From Nematostella vectensis (taxonomy: Eukaryota; Cnidaria; Anthozoa; Actiniaria; Edwardsiidae): a stretch of 64,000 nucleotides of DNA. Both the position numbers and the translations under genes were made by a program. The first letter of the stretch is position 1; each line of letters begins with the position of its first letter. The stretch lies in NCBI RefSeq assembly GCF_932526225.1, contig NC_064042.1:10492540-10556539 (forward strand). The letters are read 5' to 3'. Below are positions 11,401 to 23,307 of the stretch, one piece after another. The notes beneath the pieces were generated by a model. The model did not search any database and had not been told where the DNA came from. It saw only the letters and a list, made by a program, of their open reading frames with translations.

Positions 11401-14400
11401 ATGGCTAAAGTGATCCTACTTTTGCTGGTGGTATACAGTGCTTTACTGAACTCATGCCAGGCTTGGGTCGATGTGAAAGACAGGATCAAAGGTAGAGTGA
11501 TTCATCTAGAGACCCTGCTCAAGCGAGGACGATGGTTAAGGCAGATCGACAACAAAGATTCTGACGGTTCAAGATACCTTTTCATTGACCCGCTCGCCGA
11601 GAGGGACACATACTACGAACCACGTGTACAATTCGAGGTACGTACTAAGAGTCCTTCGGTACAATTCCAGGTATATACTCGAAGCCACGGGTACAATTCC
11701 ATTGTACACCTGCAGTATAAGTATTATTTCTTACAGCGAAATTTGTTGTTGCGCGACCTCGGCGGGTATAAGATCCTTGACTTGTTTGGGAATAGCACGT
11801 AGTCAGTCAAACTATTCGGGCGGGTCTATGTAAAAACTAGACACATTTGGTTTATCATAAATGCAGTAGTGCAATGGCTGTTTGCTAATTTTTCTTTCAA
11901 TATTTTGACTCGATGTAAAATTAGCTGAAAACCGTTTGTTTGCTACTTCAAATAATTTTACATTTTGAATAATTCTTTAATGCTGTAGATAACTGGCAGC
12001 TACTATTAATCTTGATATTTTTAACTGTAACTTTAAAAATAACTTTTATAAACTCAATCGTAATCCCTTTAGACTCCTTCTAAGTGTACATTGTACATCA
12101 TTTATGGCCATTTTGCGAGGATTATTTCACCACAAAAATCCCGAGTAATAATTTTACTTTGTTATTCTCTTGTTTTTTTCCTGATTCAAGTCATGGAAAG
12201 TAAAGTCTTAAATTGAGTTAGTAGACTTTATTGGCGTATAGAAACACTCCGCGGCAGGCTTTGGTAAAACGGCAAAGTACGAAGTACCTATTGTTTCGGG
12301 AACGCAATTATCGCATTGCTTTCAATAATTGCATAGATAGTATCATGCAGATTCAAACAACGTAAAATCAAAATCCGCACTTACGTGATATTTCTCATTT
12401 AATGATGATATCTCTAACAATACAAAAGATCCTAGAGAACTGGCCGTACCGAACAAATCTCTGGAATGAGAATCAAATGTTTTAAATCTTTTATCGGCAG
12501 TACAATAGAGCCACAGTATTTAAACCAACAGTCAAAATGAAAGACCTGTATTTTTCTCTAATAATGTTTGTAAAACATAACAGTAACAATTGGCAGAACA
12601 TTACATTATGTATTGCTGAATGGACAATCGAACCCCCATCCTCCATGCCCTCCTTGCTCCTGCTCAAATGTCTGTCTACGGGCCTAAATCTCTCTTGGTA
12701 TCTAATATATCCCTTTGATCATATTTTGATGTATTTTGATGCTATATTGCGTATGGCGCTGTATACATTTGTATGCATTTTTAGGTAACTGCGTGTGACA
12801 ACTATCTCTGCCTGGAAGCCTTGTCGCTTCGGGACTATTTCCTGGCCGCTGGTTATCCCCCCGATCATGATAAACACACCGTCAAGCTACAGTACTCAAC
12901 ATACCCTGCTGGAGATGTATGTAGAACCATCCCACCCCTCCCTAATCCTATGATGATTACATAACATAGTATTGTAGTCATTGAATGATTAAGATTGACC
13001 TCGCTGTAGGCGTTTCTAGAAGGAAGCTTTTCAGATAGTATAGAAAAATGGCGGCTCCTTATTTGACGCTAAAATTTACACTGAGGGAGAAGGGCGGTCG
13101 CTAACTTGTTTAACTCGCTCAAATTCTTTAAATATTCCAGACCCGCTTCTTTTGGACGTTTCTTTGTGAAGATCTTACAATGGAAAGGTGCAAGGTTGTC
13201 CCAAAGCGATTTGAAAACGATGGGTGGCTGATGGTGGCTGACAATAAAGGGAATCCTGATGGAGAGCATTACGATGCTACATGTGGCAAGGAGCAGAGTG
13301 ACGCTTACTTCAGAATCCACGCACCAAACCCCACAGATGGATACAAGTAAGAGCTCTTAGACAACGACTGACGCTTCACTTACCCTGCCCTCCACAGTGG
13401 GTTAATTCGGAAATACCTATTTTCGGGGTTTCAGGATTCCTGTGGTGGGCGAAAAAAATCTCCTTTTTGCGCAACAGGGATCCTGAATCCCGAAAATACA
13501 CAGAAGAGACGGCTCTCAGGCTAGACTGCACTCGTTACCAACGGTACCATTATTATAGCAACAAAAGCATCATCTCATATATTAATCATTGCGATCATTG
13601 TCATTATCAACATTATAATCATTCAGCCAGCCTCATTATAGCAGAGCCGTAGCAGCCACGCCCCTACTGGTTATTTCCTTATAATTGTGGAAAATTGAGG
13701 GGGGGCACGTGCCCCCAGTGCCTCACCCCCTGCCACGGCCCTGTATAGTGTTACCTTATTGTTTCTTTTTAGTTTTACAACATAATATAGAATTATCATC
13801 TTCTCGTTTACTTCATGCAGTGAGATCTTCAGAAGCACAAACACCGGGACGACGGAGCAGACAGCCAATTATATGGTGACTACAGGCGTCACCCAGACCG
13901 AGGAAACATCCTCGTCTGTTACCTCGACTGTGTCTACTGAAATAGGTGGTGCCTTCAAGGCTTTTTCCGCAAGTGCGTCGTCTTCCATCTCATCATCTTG
14001 GTCGGTAAGGGCACGTTTTACATCTAATGATAATTCACAACGAAAAAAAAAGGGTTTTGATATCACATAGAACTTTATTGAGTAAGCAAAACCTGCGGGC
14101 TTTTGCAAAGTTACGCTGCGACCGGGTAGCAAAATATACGAAATTAATCTGACTTGCTTGACCAAAATGCATTTACCGCAGCTTTTAATATCTTGTGAAC
14201 TCTCGCCGATATTTTCCAACAGCGAAATCGTCGAGTTCAAATCGTCTCTTGGCTTCTGCCATTTAAAATCTTAGAAACTTTTTTTTGGCCAGGACCTCCC
14301 TCCAAGGCGCTGACCAATAAAAAAAAGTGAAAAAAAATGATAACATTTCTAAGGCCTAGGGCAAAAGCAGTTTTTTGCTTTTTGATAGTTGCTTGTATTT

Positions 14401-15225
14401 TTCATAAAAATACAGCTATGAGCATATTGGGAGAGTGCCTTAGGACATCCTTAAAGTCCATATAACCTTTCAGAGCTGATAGACTTTGTCAATTCTTTAT
14501 ATTTTCATCTTCCAAATGGTATGTGGTTCGTATGGACCCTAAAATACTTGACTTCGCGCGAATAACTCAAATCTGTAATATTGAGGTATAGCGTGAAATT
14601 TTATGTTTTGTGGAGAGGGCTGGTTCTGCTGTTTTTCCTTGTTCGATTTGAAATTTGTCAAAGAACCTGAGCTATTATTTGGCTAAAGAGTAGTTGATAT
14701 AATCTTGGATGGATGCATATCTTTAAGACCATTTATCCCTTAGACCGATGCCTGAGCATCTTCATCCTGCTGTGTTTATTTTGCATCTATGGATTTTTTG
14801 GTTGTGGGTACTTCTCAAAGCCGGTAGAGGCCGGTTGAAGGGTCAATGTGTTAATAGTCTTTCCTTTTGTGAGGGAGATCTCCAGCGTACAGCTGAGTAG
14901 CTAGGTACGCGAAAAATCCCCTCTCCCTTTATAATAAAAAATATATAAAATAGATCATAGCTTGCATATTGTATGTCTACCTTTCTCATTTCAGACCACA
15001 CAATCTTCAACTTTCTCGGCGTCTAAGTCAGTCAAGCACGTCCTCACCATCCCTCCCCGCACGACTATCATTCTCACCCAGCTGATTGGTAATTATGCGA
15101 AAGAGTTTGAAGTCGGCGAGGACAAGTACACTATTGAAGAGATACCGCTGGACAGTGGCGCTACACGCAAACGCAAGATGCCCAGTCCTCCCGGTCAACC
15201 TCTCGAAGAAAAGTCTGAGCTTTGA
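11401..15225 (+). CDS. Secreted aerolysin-like pore-forming protein, copy 2
   Basis: Exons 11401-11637, 12785-12916, 13141-13346, 13821-14004 and 14995-15225 have the same sizes and phases as copy 1 and keep an open frame of 329 aa. Differences from copy 1 are few: two residues in the signal peptide (AP to VI), Asn to Asp in exon 3, and Lys-Ala-Asp to Thr-Ala-Asn in exon 4. No disabling change is visible. Intron 1 is short because the LINE is absent, and it begins with a second partial copy of the exon 1 end plus donor (11659-11675). AATAAA lies at 15231 and 15644. Function is as argued for copy 1: a candidate secreted beta-pore-forming toxin; the evidence is the Ser/Thr-rich alternating region and the IPPRTTIILTQ strand. 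Confidence 0.65.
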
Positions 15226-16817
15226 GTGAGAATAAACATACAGTGAAACCCCGATAGCCTCGAGTTATCCGAGTCATTTCTATTCGGATAACTATTACCT
15301 CCCGCCAGCTCGTACTATGTTTCATCTCCCCTGATACTGTTTCTTGATTCATCTCTGTTACTCGAATACTCCCTACTAACTCGAGCATGTGTTTCTTTAG
15401 GGCTTGAGTTAAGGGGGATCCAAAGACGTGGCGGGAAAACGCACTCTTTCATCTCTCCCTTATCCAAGCCCCTTGCGCTTACTGGGCATGCTACAAGCTC
15501 ATTCACTTAGCCTATAAAGCTTTGAGCCCTGAATAAGAATAGCTTTGAAGTACAGTTTGAGCAGGTTACTGCATCTTTGTCATGCTAGTTTTACTAATGC
15601 CACACAATGGTGTTGTAAATGAACAAGTTCTCGTCTTCAAATCAATAAACCTGTTGTTGGACCCAAATGCCTAGCCTAGTAATGACTCCCTGAAAACCTG
15701 AGAACCCAGTAACACAGCACCGCATTAATTTGGGTTTAGACGCATGCCATAGGCAGGGTAGGGAAGTGGAGTTGAGCGTATGTATCATGAGCTCCCCGAC
15801 CAACCACTCTACACGTAATCGACTGAAAATAAATTATTGTATTGTATTAGTATATAGATTTAGGCATTGCCTAAAAGCGGACCTGCAAACGGACCAAATC
15901 TTTGATTATTTTCGCTTAAACACGATGTTCCGCTAGAATGGAAAGCTCCTCCCACCCCCGGGCTCAAGAACAATCAGTTATAAATCTAGTGTCGTCAATG
16001 AGTCAACACTTCAGGACAATTGCTTTGAGCGCTCAATTCAAATTTTGTATTCCACATACCTTTTGGAAGATAAAAATATATAGAATTGACAAAGTCTATC
16101 AACTCTGAAAGGTTATATGGACTTTAAAAGCACATGATCACAAACACAATGAATCTAAAACCATCTTACCTTTAGTTTTCATTTAAAGCAAAAATGTTCA
16201 ACTTATTCCAGGAGAAAGGAAATAGGTCTGATGTCTTCATGGTAGCTTGACTGCGATTGGTTGTCTAGATGAGCGTATACAATAAGGATGTCTGACTTCG
16301 GATAAGATCGACGATAAGAGATCTAAGAATAATTCGGGGTATTTATAGTGAAATTACGTTACAATGTCCAGGTAAAGTGTGTTCACCAAACAATATGAGA
16401 TGCGATGATGCTACTTCATGCTCATACTCAGGTTTTAGCAGATGTTGTTAGCTTCTATTCAAAAATAGGTGAGAATCTTCGTCGATATTTAGTTATGGAG
16501 AGTCGGAAGGAAGAATAGATGTTTGTTCGGCATCCACGTTGTAGTTTTACGTAAAGTTTTTAATCATTATCTTATTTCTAAAAATCCCTAAAATGTTTGG
16601 CACAACATAAGAGTTCGAATTCCAAACACAGCTTGTCCAGCTTCTTATGAATTTGGCGCAGGTTTGTTTTTTTCCAATGTTGTGCATTGATTCTACAAAG
16701 CGCATGTGTTGGCCTAGGTTATGTGCATGCGTGCCTGGTAATTCGGATAAGAACCAATCGAATATCGAGTAAGTGATGTCATGGTGCATTGATCCCTTGC
16801 GGGTGTAGTGCACACAC

Positions 16818-16824
16818 TATAAAA
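16818..16824 (+). promoter_or_regulatory. TATA box, gene copy 3
   Basis: TATAAAA lies 116 bp before the ATG at 16934, in a promoter block conserved with the other two copies. Confidence 0.75.
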
Positions 16825-16933
16825 GAGGAAGGGCGAACAACTTTCAGCCTGTCAGTTGAGTGAAAATTCTCAAACAACATTCGCCCATCAATTCGAAGAC
16901 CGACTTTTAGTTTTCCAAGGTTCTATATCAAGA

Positions 16934-19900
16934 ATGGCTAAAGCTCTCCTACTTTTGCTGGTGGTATACAGTGCTTTACTGATCTCCTGCCAGGCTTGGG
17001 TCGATGTGAAAGACAGGATCAAAGGTAGGGTGATTCATCTAGAGACCCTGCTCAAGCGAGGACGATGGTTAAGGCAGATCGACAACAAAGATTCTGACGG
17101 TTCAAGATACCTTTTCATTGACCCGCTCGCCGAGAGGGACACATACTACGAACCACGGGTACAATTCGAGGTACGTACTAAGAGTCCTTCGGTACAATTC
17201 CAGGTATATACTCGAAGCCACGGGTACAATTCCATTGTACACCTGCAGTATAAGTATTATTTCTTACAGCGAAATTTGTTGTTGCGCGACCTCGGCGGGT
17301 CCAAGATCCTTGACTTGTTTGGGAATAGCACGTAGTCAGTCAAACTTTTCGGGCGGGTCTATGTAAAAACTAGACACATTTGGTTTATCATAAATGCAGT
17401 AGTACAATGGCTGTTTGCTAATTTTTCTTTCAATATTTTGACTCGATGTAAAATTAGCTGAAAACCGTTTGTTTGCTACTTCAAATAATTTTATATTTTG
17501 AATAATTATTTAATGCTGTAGATAACTGGCAGCTACTACTAATATTGATATTTTAACTGTAACTTTAAAAATAACTTTTATAAACTCAATCGTAATCCCT
17601 TTAGACTCCTTCTAAGTGTACATTGTACATCATTTATGGCCATTTTGCGAGGATTATTTCACCACAAAAATCCCGAGTAATAATTTTACTTTGTTATTCC
17701 CTTGTTTTTTTCCTGATTCAAGTCATGGAAAGTAAAGTCTTAAACTGAGTTAGTAGACTGTATTGGCGTATAGAAACACTCGGCGGCAGGCTTTGGTAAA
17801 ACGGCAAAGTACGAAGTACCTATTGTTTCGGGAACGCAATTATCGCATTGCCACATCCCAAAGGCGGTGATATTAAAGAAAGAGATTATCATTAAGATGT
17901 TTATGCATCGGGAATACTAGCAGCTTATTCAACCAAAAGCTTTCAATAATTGCATAGATAGTATCATGCAGATTCAAACAACATAAAATCAAAATCTGCA
18001 CTTACGTGATATTTCTCATTTAATGATGATATCTCTAACAATACAAAAGATCCTAGAGAACTGGCCGTACCGAACAAATCTCTGGAATGAGAATCAAATG
18101 TTTTAAATCTTCCATCGGCAGTACAATAGAGCCACAGTATTTAACACAACAGTCAAAATGAATTCTCTAATAATGTTTGTAAAACATAACACTAAAAATT
18201 GGCAGAACATTACATTATGTATTGCTGAATGGACAATCGAACCCCCATCCTCCATGCCCTCCTTGCTCCTGCTCAAATGTCTGTCTACGGGCCTAAATCT
18301 CTCTTGGTATCTACTATATCCCTTTGATCATATTTTGATGTATTTTGATGCTATATTGCGTATGGCGCTGTATACATTTGTATGCATTTTTAGGTAACTG
18401 CATGTGACAACTATCTCTGCCTGGAAGCCTTGTCGCTTCGGGACTATTTCCTGGCCGCTGGTTATCCCCCCGATCATGATAAACACACCGTCAAGCTACA
18501 GTACTCAACATACCCTGCTGGAGATGTATGTAGAACCATCCCACCCCTCCCTAATCCTATGATGATTACATAACATAGTATTGTAGTCATTGAATGATTA
18601 AGATTGACCTCGCTGTAGGCGTTTCTAGAAGGAAGGTTTTTTAGATAGTATAGAAAAATGGCGGCTCTTTATTTGACGCTAAAATTTACACTGAGGGAGA
18701 AGGGCGGTCGCTAACTTGTTTAACTCGCTCAAATTCTTTAAATATTCCAGACCCGCTTCTTTTGGACGTTTCTTTGTGAAGATCTTACAATGGAAAGGTG
18801 CAAGGTTGTCCCAAAGCGATTTGAAAACGATGGGTGGCTGATGGTGGCTGACAATAAAGGGAATCCTGATGGAGAGCATTACGATGCTACATGTGGCAAG
18901 GAGCAGAGTGACGCTTACTTCAGAATCCATGCACCAAACCCCACAGATGGATACAAGTAAGAGCTCTTAGACAACGACTGACGCTTCACTTACCCTGCCC
19001 TCCACAGTGGGTTAATTCGGAAATACCTATTTTTGGGGTCTCAGGATTCCTGTGGTGGGCGAAAAAATCTCCTTTTTGCGCCACAGGGATCCTGAATCCC
19101 GAAAATACACAGAAGAGACGGCTCTCAGGCTAGACTGCACTCGTTACCAGCGGTACCATTATTATAGCAACAAGAGCATCATCTCATATATTAATCATTG
19201 CGATCATTGTCATCATCAACATTATAATCATTCAGCCAGCCTCATTATAGCAGAGCCGTAGCAGCCACGCCCCTACTGATTATTTCCTTATAATTGTGGA
19301 AAATTGAGGTTGGGGGGGCACGTGCCCCCAGTTCCTCACCCCCTGCCACGGCCCTGTATAGTGCTACCTTATTGTTTCTTTGTAGTTTTACAACATAATT
19401 TAGAATTATCATCTTCTCGTTTACTTCATGCAGTGAGATCTTCAGAAGCACAAACACCGGGACGACGGAGCAGACAGCCAATTATATGGTGACTACAGGC
19501 GTCACCCAGACCGAGGAAACATCCTCGTCTGTTACCTCGACTGTGTCTACTGAAATAGGTGGTGCCTTCAGGGCTTTTTCCGCAAGTGTGTCGTCTTCCA
19601 TCTCATCATCTTGGTCGGTAAGGGCACGTTTTACATCTAATGATAATTCACAACGAAAAAAAAGGGTTTTGATATTACATAGAACTTTATTGAGTAAGCA
19701 AAACCTGCGTGCTTTTGCAAAGTTACGCTGCGACCGGGTAGCAAAATATACGAAATTAATCTGACTTGCTTGACCAAAATGCATTTACCGCAGCTTTTAA
19801 TATCTTGTGAACTCTTGCCGACATTTTCCAACAGCGAAATCGTCGAGTTCAAATCGTCTCTTGGCTTCTGCCATTTAAAATCTTAGAAACTTTTTTTTTT

Positions 19901-20800
19901 GGCCAGGACCTCCCAAGGCGCTGACCAATAAAAAAAAAAGTGAAAAAAATGATAACATTTCTAAGGCCTAGGGCAAAAGCAGTTTTCTGCTATGAGCATA
20001 TTGAGAGAGTGCCTTAGGACATTCTTAAAGTCCATATAACCTTTCAGAGCTGATAGACTTTGTCAATTCTTTATATTTTCATCTCCCAAATGGTATGTGG
20101 TTCGTATGGACCCTAGAATACTTGAGTTCGCGTGAATAACGCAAATCTGTAATATTGAGGTATAGTGTGAAATTTTATGTTTTGTGGAGAGGGTTGGTTC
20201 TGCTGTTTTTCCTTGTTCGATTTGAAATTTGTCAAAGAACCTGAGCTATTATTTGGTTAAAGAGTAGTTGATATAATCTTGGATGGATGCATATCTTTAA
20301 GACCATTTATCCCTTAGACCGATGCCTGAGTATCTTCATCTTGCTGTGTTTATTTTGCATCTATGGATTTTTTTGGTTGTGGGTACTTCTCAAAGCCGGT
20401 ACAGGCCGGTTGAAGGGTCAATGTGTTAACAGTCTTTCCTTTTGTGAGGGAGATCTCCAGCGTACAGCTGAGTAGCTAGGTACGCGCAAAATCCCCTCCT
20501 CCTTTATAATAAAAAATATAAAAAATAGATCATAGCTTGCATATTGTATGTCTACCTTTCTCATTTCAGACCACACAATCTTCAACTTTCTCGGCGTCTA
20601 AGTCAGTCAAGCACGTCCTCACCATCCCTCCCCGCACGACTATCATTCTCACCCAGCTGATTGGTAATTACGCGAAAGAGTTTGAAGTCGGCGAGGACAA
20701 GTACACTATTGAAGAGATACCGCTGGACAGTGGCGCTACACGCAAACGCAAGATGCCCAGTCCTCCCGGTCAACCTGTCGAAGAAAAGTCTGAGCTTTGA
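16934..20800 (+). CDS. Secreted aerolysin-like pore-forming protein, copy 3
   Basis: Exons 16934-17170, 18394-18525, 18751-18956, 19434-19617 and 20570-20800, again 329 aa with no stop. It differs from its neighbours in the signal peptide (AL, and Asn to Ile before the Cys), by Lys to Arg and Ala to Val in the Ser-rich hairpin region of exon 4, and by Leu to Val near the C-terminus. The proximal AATAAA present after the stop in copies 1 and 2 has become AAAAAA here, leaving the distal signal at 21212, so its 3' UTR is probably longer. Promoter and splice sites are intact. Confidence 0.65.
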
Positions 20801-21483
20801 GTGAGAAAAAACATACAGTAGAACCCCGATAGCCTCGAGTTATCCGAGTCATTTCTATTCTGATAACTATTACCTCCCGCCAGCTTGTACTATGTTTCAT
20901 CTCCCTTGATACTGTTTCTTGATTCATCTCTGTTATTCGAATACTCCCTACTAACTCGAGCATGTGTTTCTTTAGGGCTTGAGTTAAGGGGGATCCAAAG
21001 ACGTGGCGGGAAAATGCACTCTTTCATCTCTCCCTTATCCAAGCCCCTTGGGCTTACTAGGCATGCTACAAGCTCATTCACTTAGCCTACAAAGCCCTGA
21101 ATAAGAATAGCTTTGAAGTACAGTTTGAGCAGGTTACTGCATCCTTGTCATGCTAGTTTTACTAATGCCACACAATGGTGTTGTAAATGAACAAGTTCTC
21201 GTCTTCAAATCAATAAACCTGTTATTGGACCCAAATGCCTAGCCTAGTAATGACTCCCTGAAAACCTGAGAACCCAGTAACACAGCACCGCATTAATTTG
21301 GGTTTAGACGCATGCCATAGGCAGGGTAGGGAAGTGGAGTTGAGCGTATGTATCATGATCTCCCCGAGCAACCACTCTACACGTAATCGACTGAAAATAA
21401 ATTACTGTATTGTATTAGTATATAGATTTAGGCATTGCCTAAAAGAGGAGCTCCAGACGGACCAAATCTTTGATTATTTTCGC

Positions 21484-22013
21484 TTAACCACGAGGTTCCG
21501 CTATAAAAAGGAAAGCTCATCCCACCCCCGGGCTCAGGAACAATCGGTTATCAATCAGTCTCGTCAATGAGTCAACATGTGAGGACAATTGCTTTGAGCG
21601 CTCAATTCAAATTTTGTATTCTAAACCTTATTTTAAAAATGTCACTCCTAGACTTGGCCACGTAAAATGGTTCTGTTTATAGTAAAATAATGCTATACCA
21701 AGCTGTGTGCGCTCTAAAGTACGAACATTTTCGTCATTGCGCGATAACAATTCATGCAGATGCGTTAGATTATGGATAGCGCAAAGTTTAAAATTTTGCA
21801 GTGGAAAGCAAATTACTAATTTATCACACAACTGCCTTGTTACCTGTGCAAAAATAGTTTTATTCCAGCCGACTGAGGCTCTGAGATAAACAATTTTACA
21901 AGAGACATACAATTTGTGACTGCTAGCTTGGCAGTGTTATGATTTTAATTGCTAATTCGAGCCCGGGGGTGGGAGGAGCTTTCCCTTTTATAGCATAACC
22001 TCGTGTTTAATAA
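21484..22013. mobile_element. Transposon with about 50-bp terminal inverted repeats
   Basis: The left arm (about 21484-21535) and right arm (about 21960-22013) share CACGAGGTT, CTATAAAA, GGAAAGCTC and CCCACCCCCGGGCTC in inverted order. Copies 1 and 2 keep only the left part (near 10360-10412 and 15905-15965). A 94-codon frame on the minus strand inside matches no family I recognise. Confidence 0.55.
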
Positions 22014-22049
22014 CTTAAGAAATGTTAAATATTATTATTATATTTCTGT

Positions 22050-22730
22050 TTTTGACGACGTCAACCATTTCACAGATCACGCGATCAACTTGTTAAACCC
22101 CCTTCCCCCCACCCTTGACATGTACATGACACATGTTTCGGCGTCAGGTAGTTTTACTTTTAGTGACGTCATCGATGACGTCACGCGACCATCTCATTGC
22201 ACCCCACTTGAAACATATATGACACCTACCGAATTTTGTAGTCGTACGGTGTTTCTTAAATGGAATATAAATATTTTTTTAATTTTGATGACGTCAGCAT
22301 ATTTTTTTCTCCTACTGACGTCATTAATTACGTTACAATCACGTGACTATATTGGTGCACCTCACTTGACGCCATGACACATACCAAGATTGGTTGTCAT
22401 ATGATGTTTCGTTCATGAGATATGGATATTTTTGTTCTTGATGAAATCGGAACAGTTTTGCTTTTATTGACGTCATCGATGACGTCACACAACACCTGAC
22501 CATATTGTTGCACCCCCCTTGACACCTACATGACAACTACCGAGTTTGGTTGCAATACGATGTTTCCTTCGTGAAATATAATTTTTTTTATTTTGATAAC
22601 GTCATCATATTTTTGCTTCTAGTGACGTCATCGATGACGTCACAAGCCACGTGACCACAGTTTTGCACCTCCCTTGACACGTACATGACACACCAAGTTT
22701 GGTTGTCATACGATTTTTTGGGGGGACGGA
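22050..22730. repeat. About 152-bp tandem repeat with TGACGTCA palindromes
   Basis: Four degenerate units each contain a TTGACAC..TACATGACA block, a GTTTGGTTG(T/C) block and a pair of TGACGTCA-like sites. Three units carry the same perfect 20-bp palindrome, TGACGTCATCGATGACGTCA, at 22164, 22468 and 22623; the one at 22315 is decayed. No coding frame runs through it. Confidence 0.75.
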
Positions 22731-22979
22731 CGGGGCTCCGCCCACGCGGCGCTTCGGGAGCTCCGATATTATTGTAGGGATGGGGGTAACATGACTGAGA
22801 CAATGGGGGGAGGTATGGCAAGGGTGTGTGTGGGGGGGGCGGGGGAGAGTGATAACAATTTTTGATTTTTTTTTTTTAGGTCTGAGCTATCTGGAGTCAA
22901 CTCTAGCTTAAAAACAGTCTTGCTATATATACGGGAGCGTAGCGAGGGCATTTTCTCAGAGTACTAACCGGCTCTCGTC

Positions 22980-23032
22980 CATGATATCCCTGGGCCCTCA
23001 CGCCCTTCACGGGAGGGCCCAGGGATATCATG
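22980..23032. repeat. Perfect short hairpin
   Basis: CATGATATCCCTGGGCCCTC is repeated in inverse as GAGGGCCCAGGGATATCATG across a 13-base loop. It lies about 280 bp upstream of the GRL start codon, in a stretch with long G runs. Confidence 0.7.
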
Positions 23033-23307
23033 GGCGGAATTTTGGATTTTATAGGTACGCATGTGTACTGTACATGTATTGGCATAGACAGGGGCGAATC
23101 CAGGATTCCCAAGGTGGGAGGGGTGGGGGGCACCGACATGGGGGGGGGGGGGGGGAGATTCCTTCTGGATCCACCAACTGCGTATACGACTCTACGCCTC
23201 TGGGACAGAAGAAACACCGAGAAGCAAGAACCTTTCCGTGCCAGTCTCTGCCCTAGCCCCAGTCCCCAAAGAATCAGTCCCCTGCGCGCTCGTGTGTCGA
23301 CCTCGGA

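Larger units (their letters stand above)
2836..21640. repeat. Tandem segmental triplication containing a toxin-like gene
   Basis: Three direct repeats: unit A about 2836-10585, unit B 10586-16123, unit C 16124-21640. Each carries about 700 bp of promoter DNA, the five-exon gene and about 800 bp of 3' DNA. Promoters, introns and exons are all nearly identical, with scattered single-base changes and small indels, which points to recent duplication or ongoing gene conversion. Unit A is longer because a LINE sits in intron 1; it has also lost about 300 bp of intron 1 that B and C keep. The B and C junctions fall next to a short repeat (about 10505-10585 and 16060-16123) that is the reverse complement of part of intron 4. 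Confidence 0.9.
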
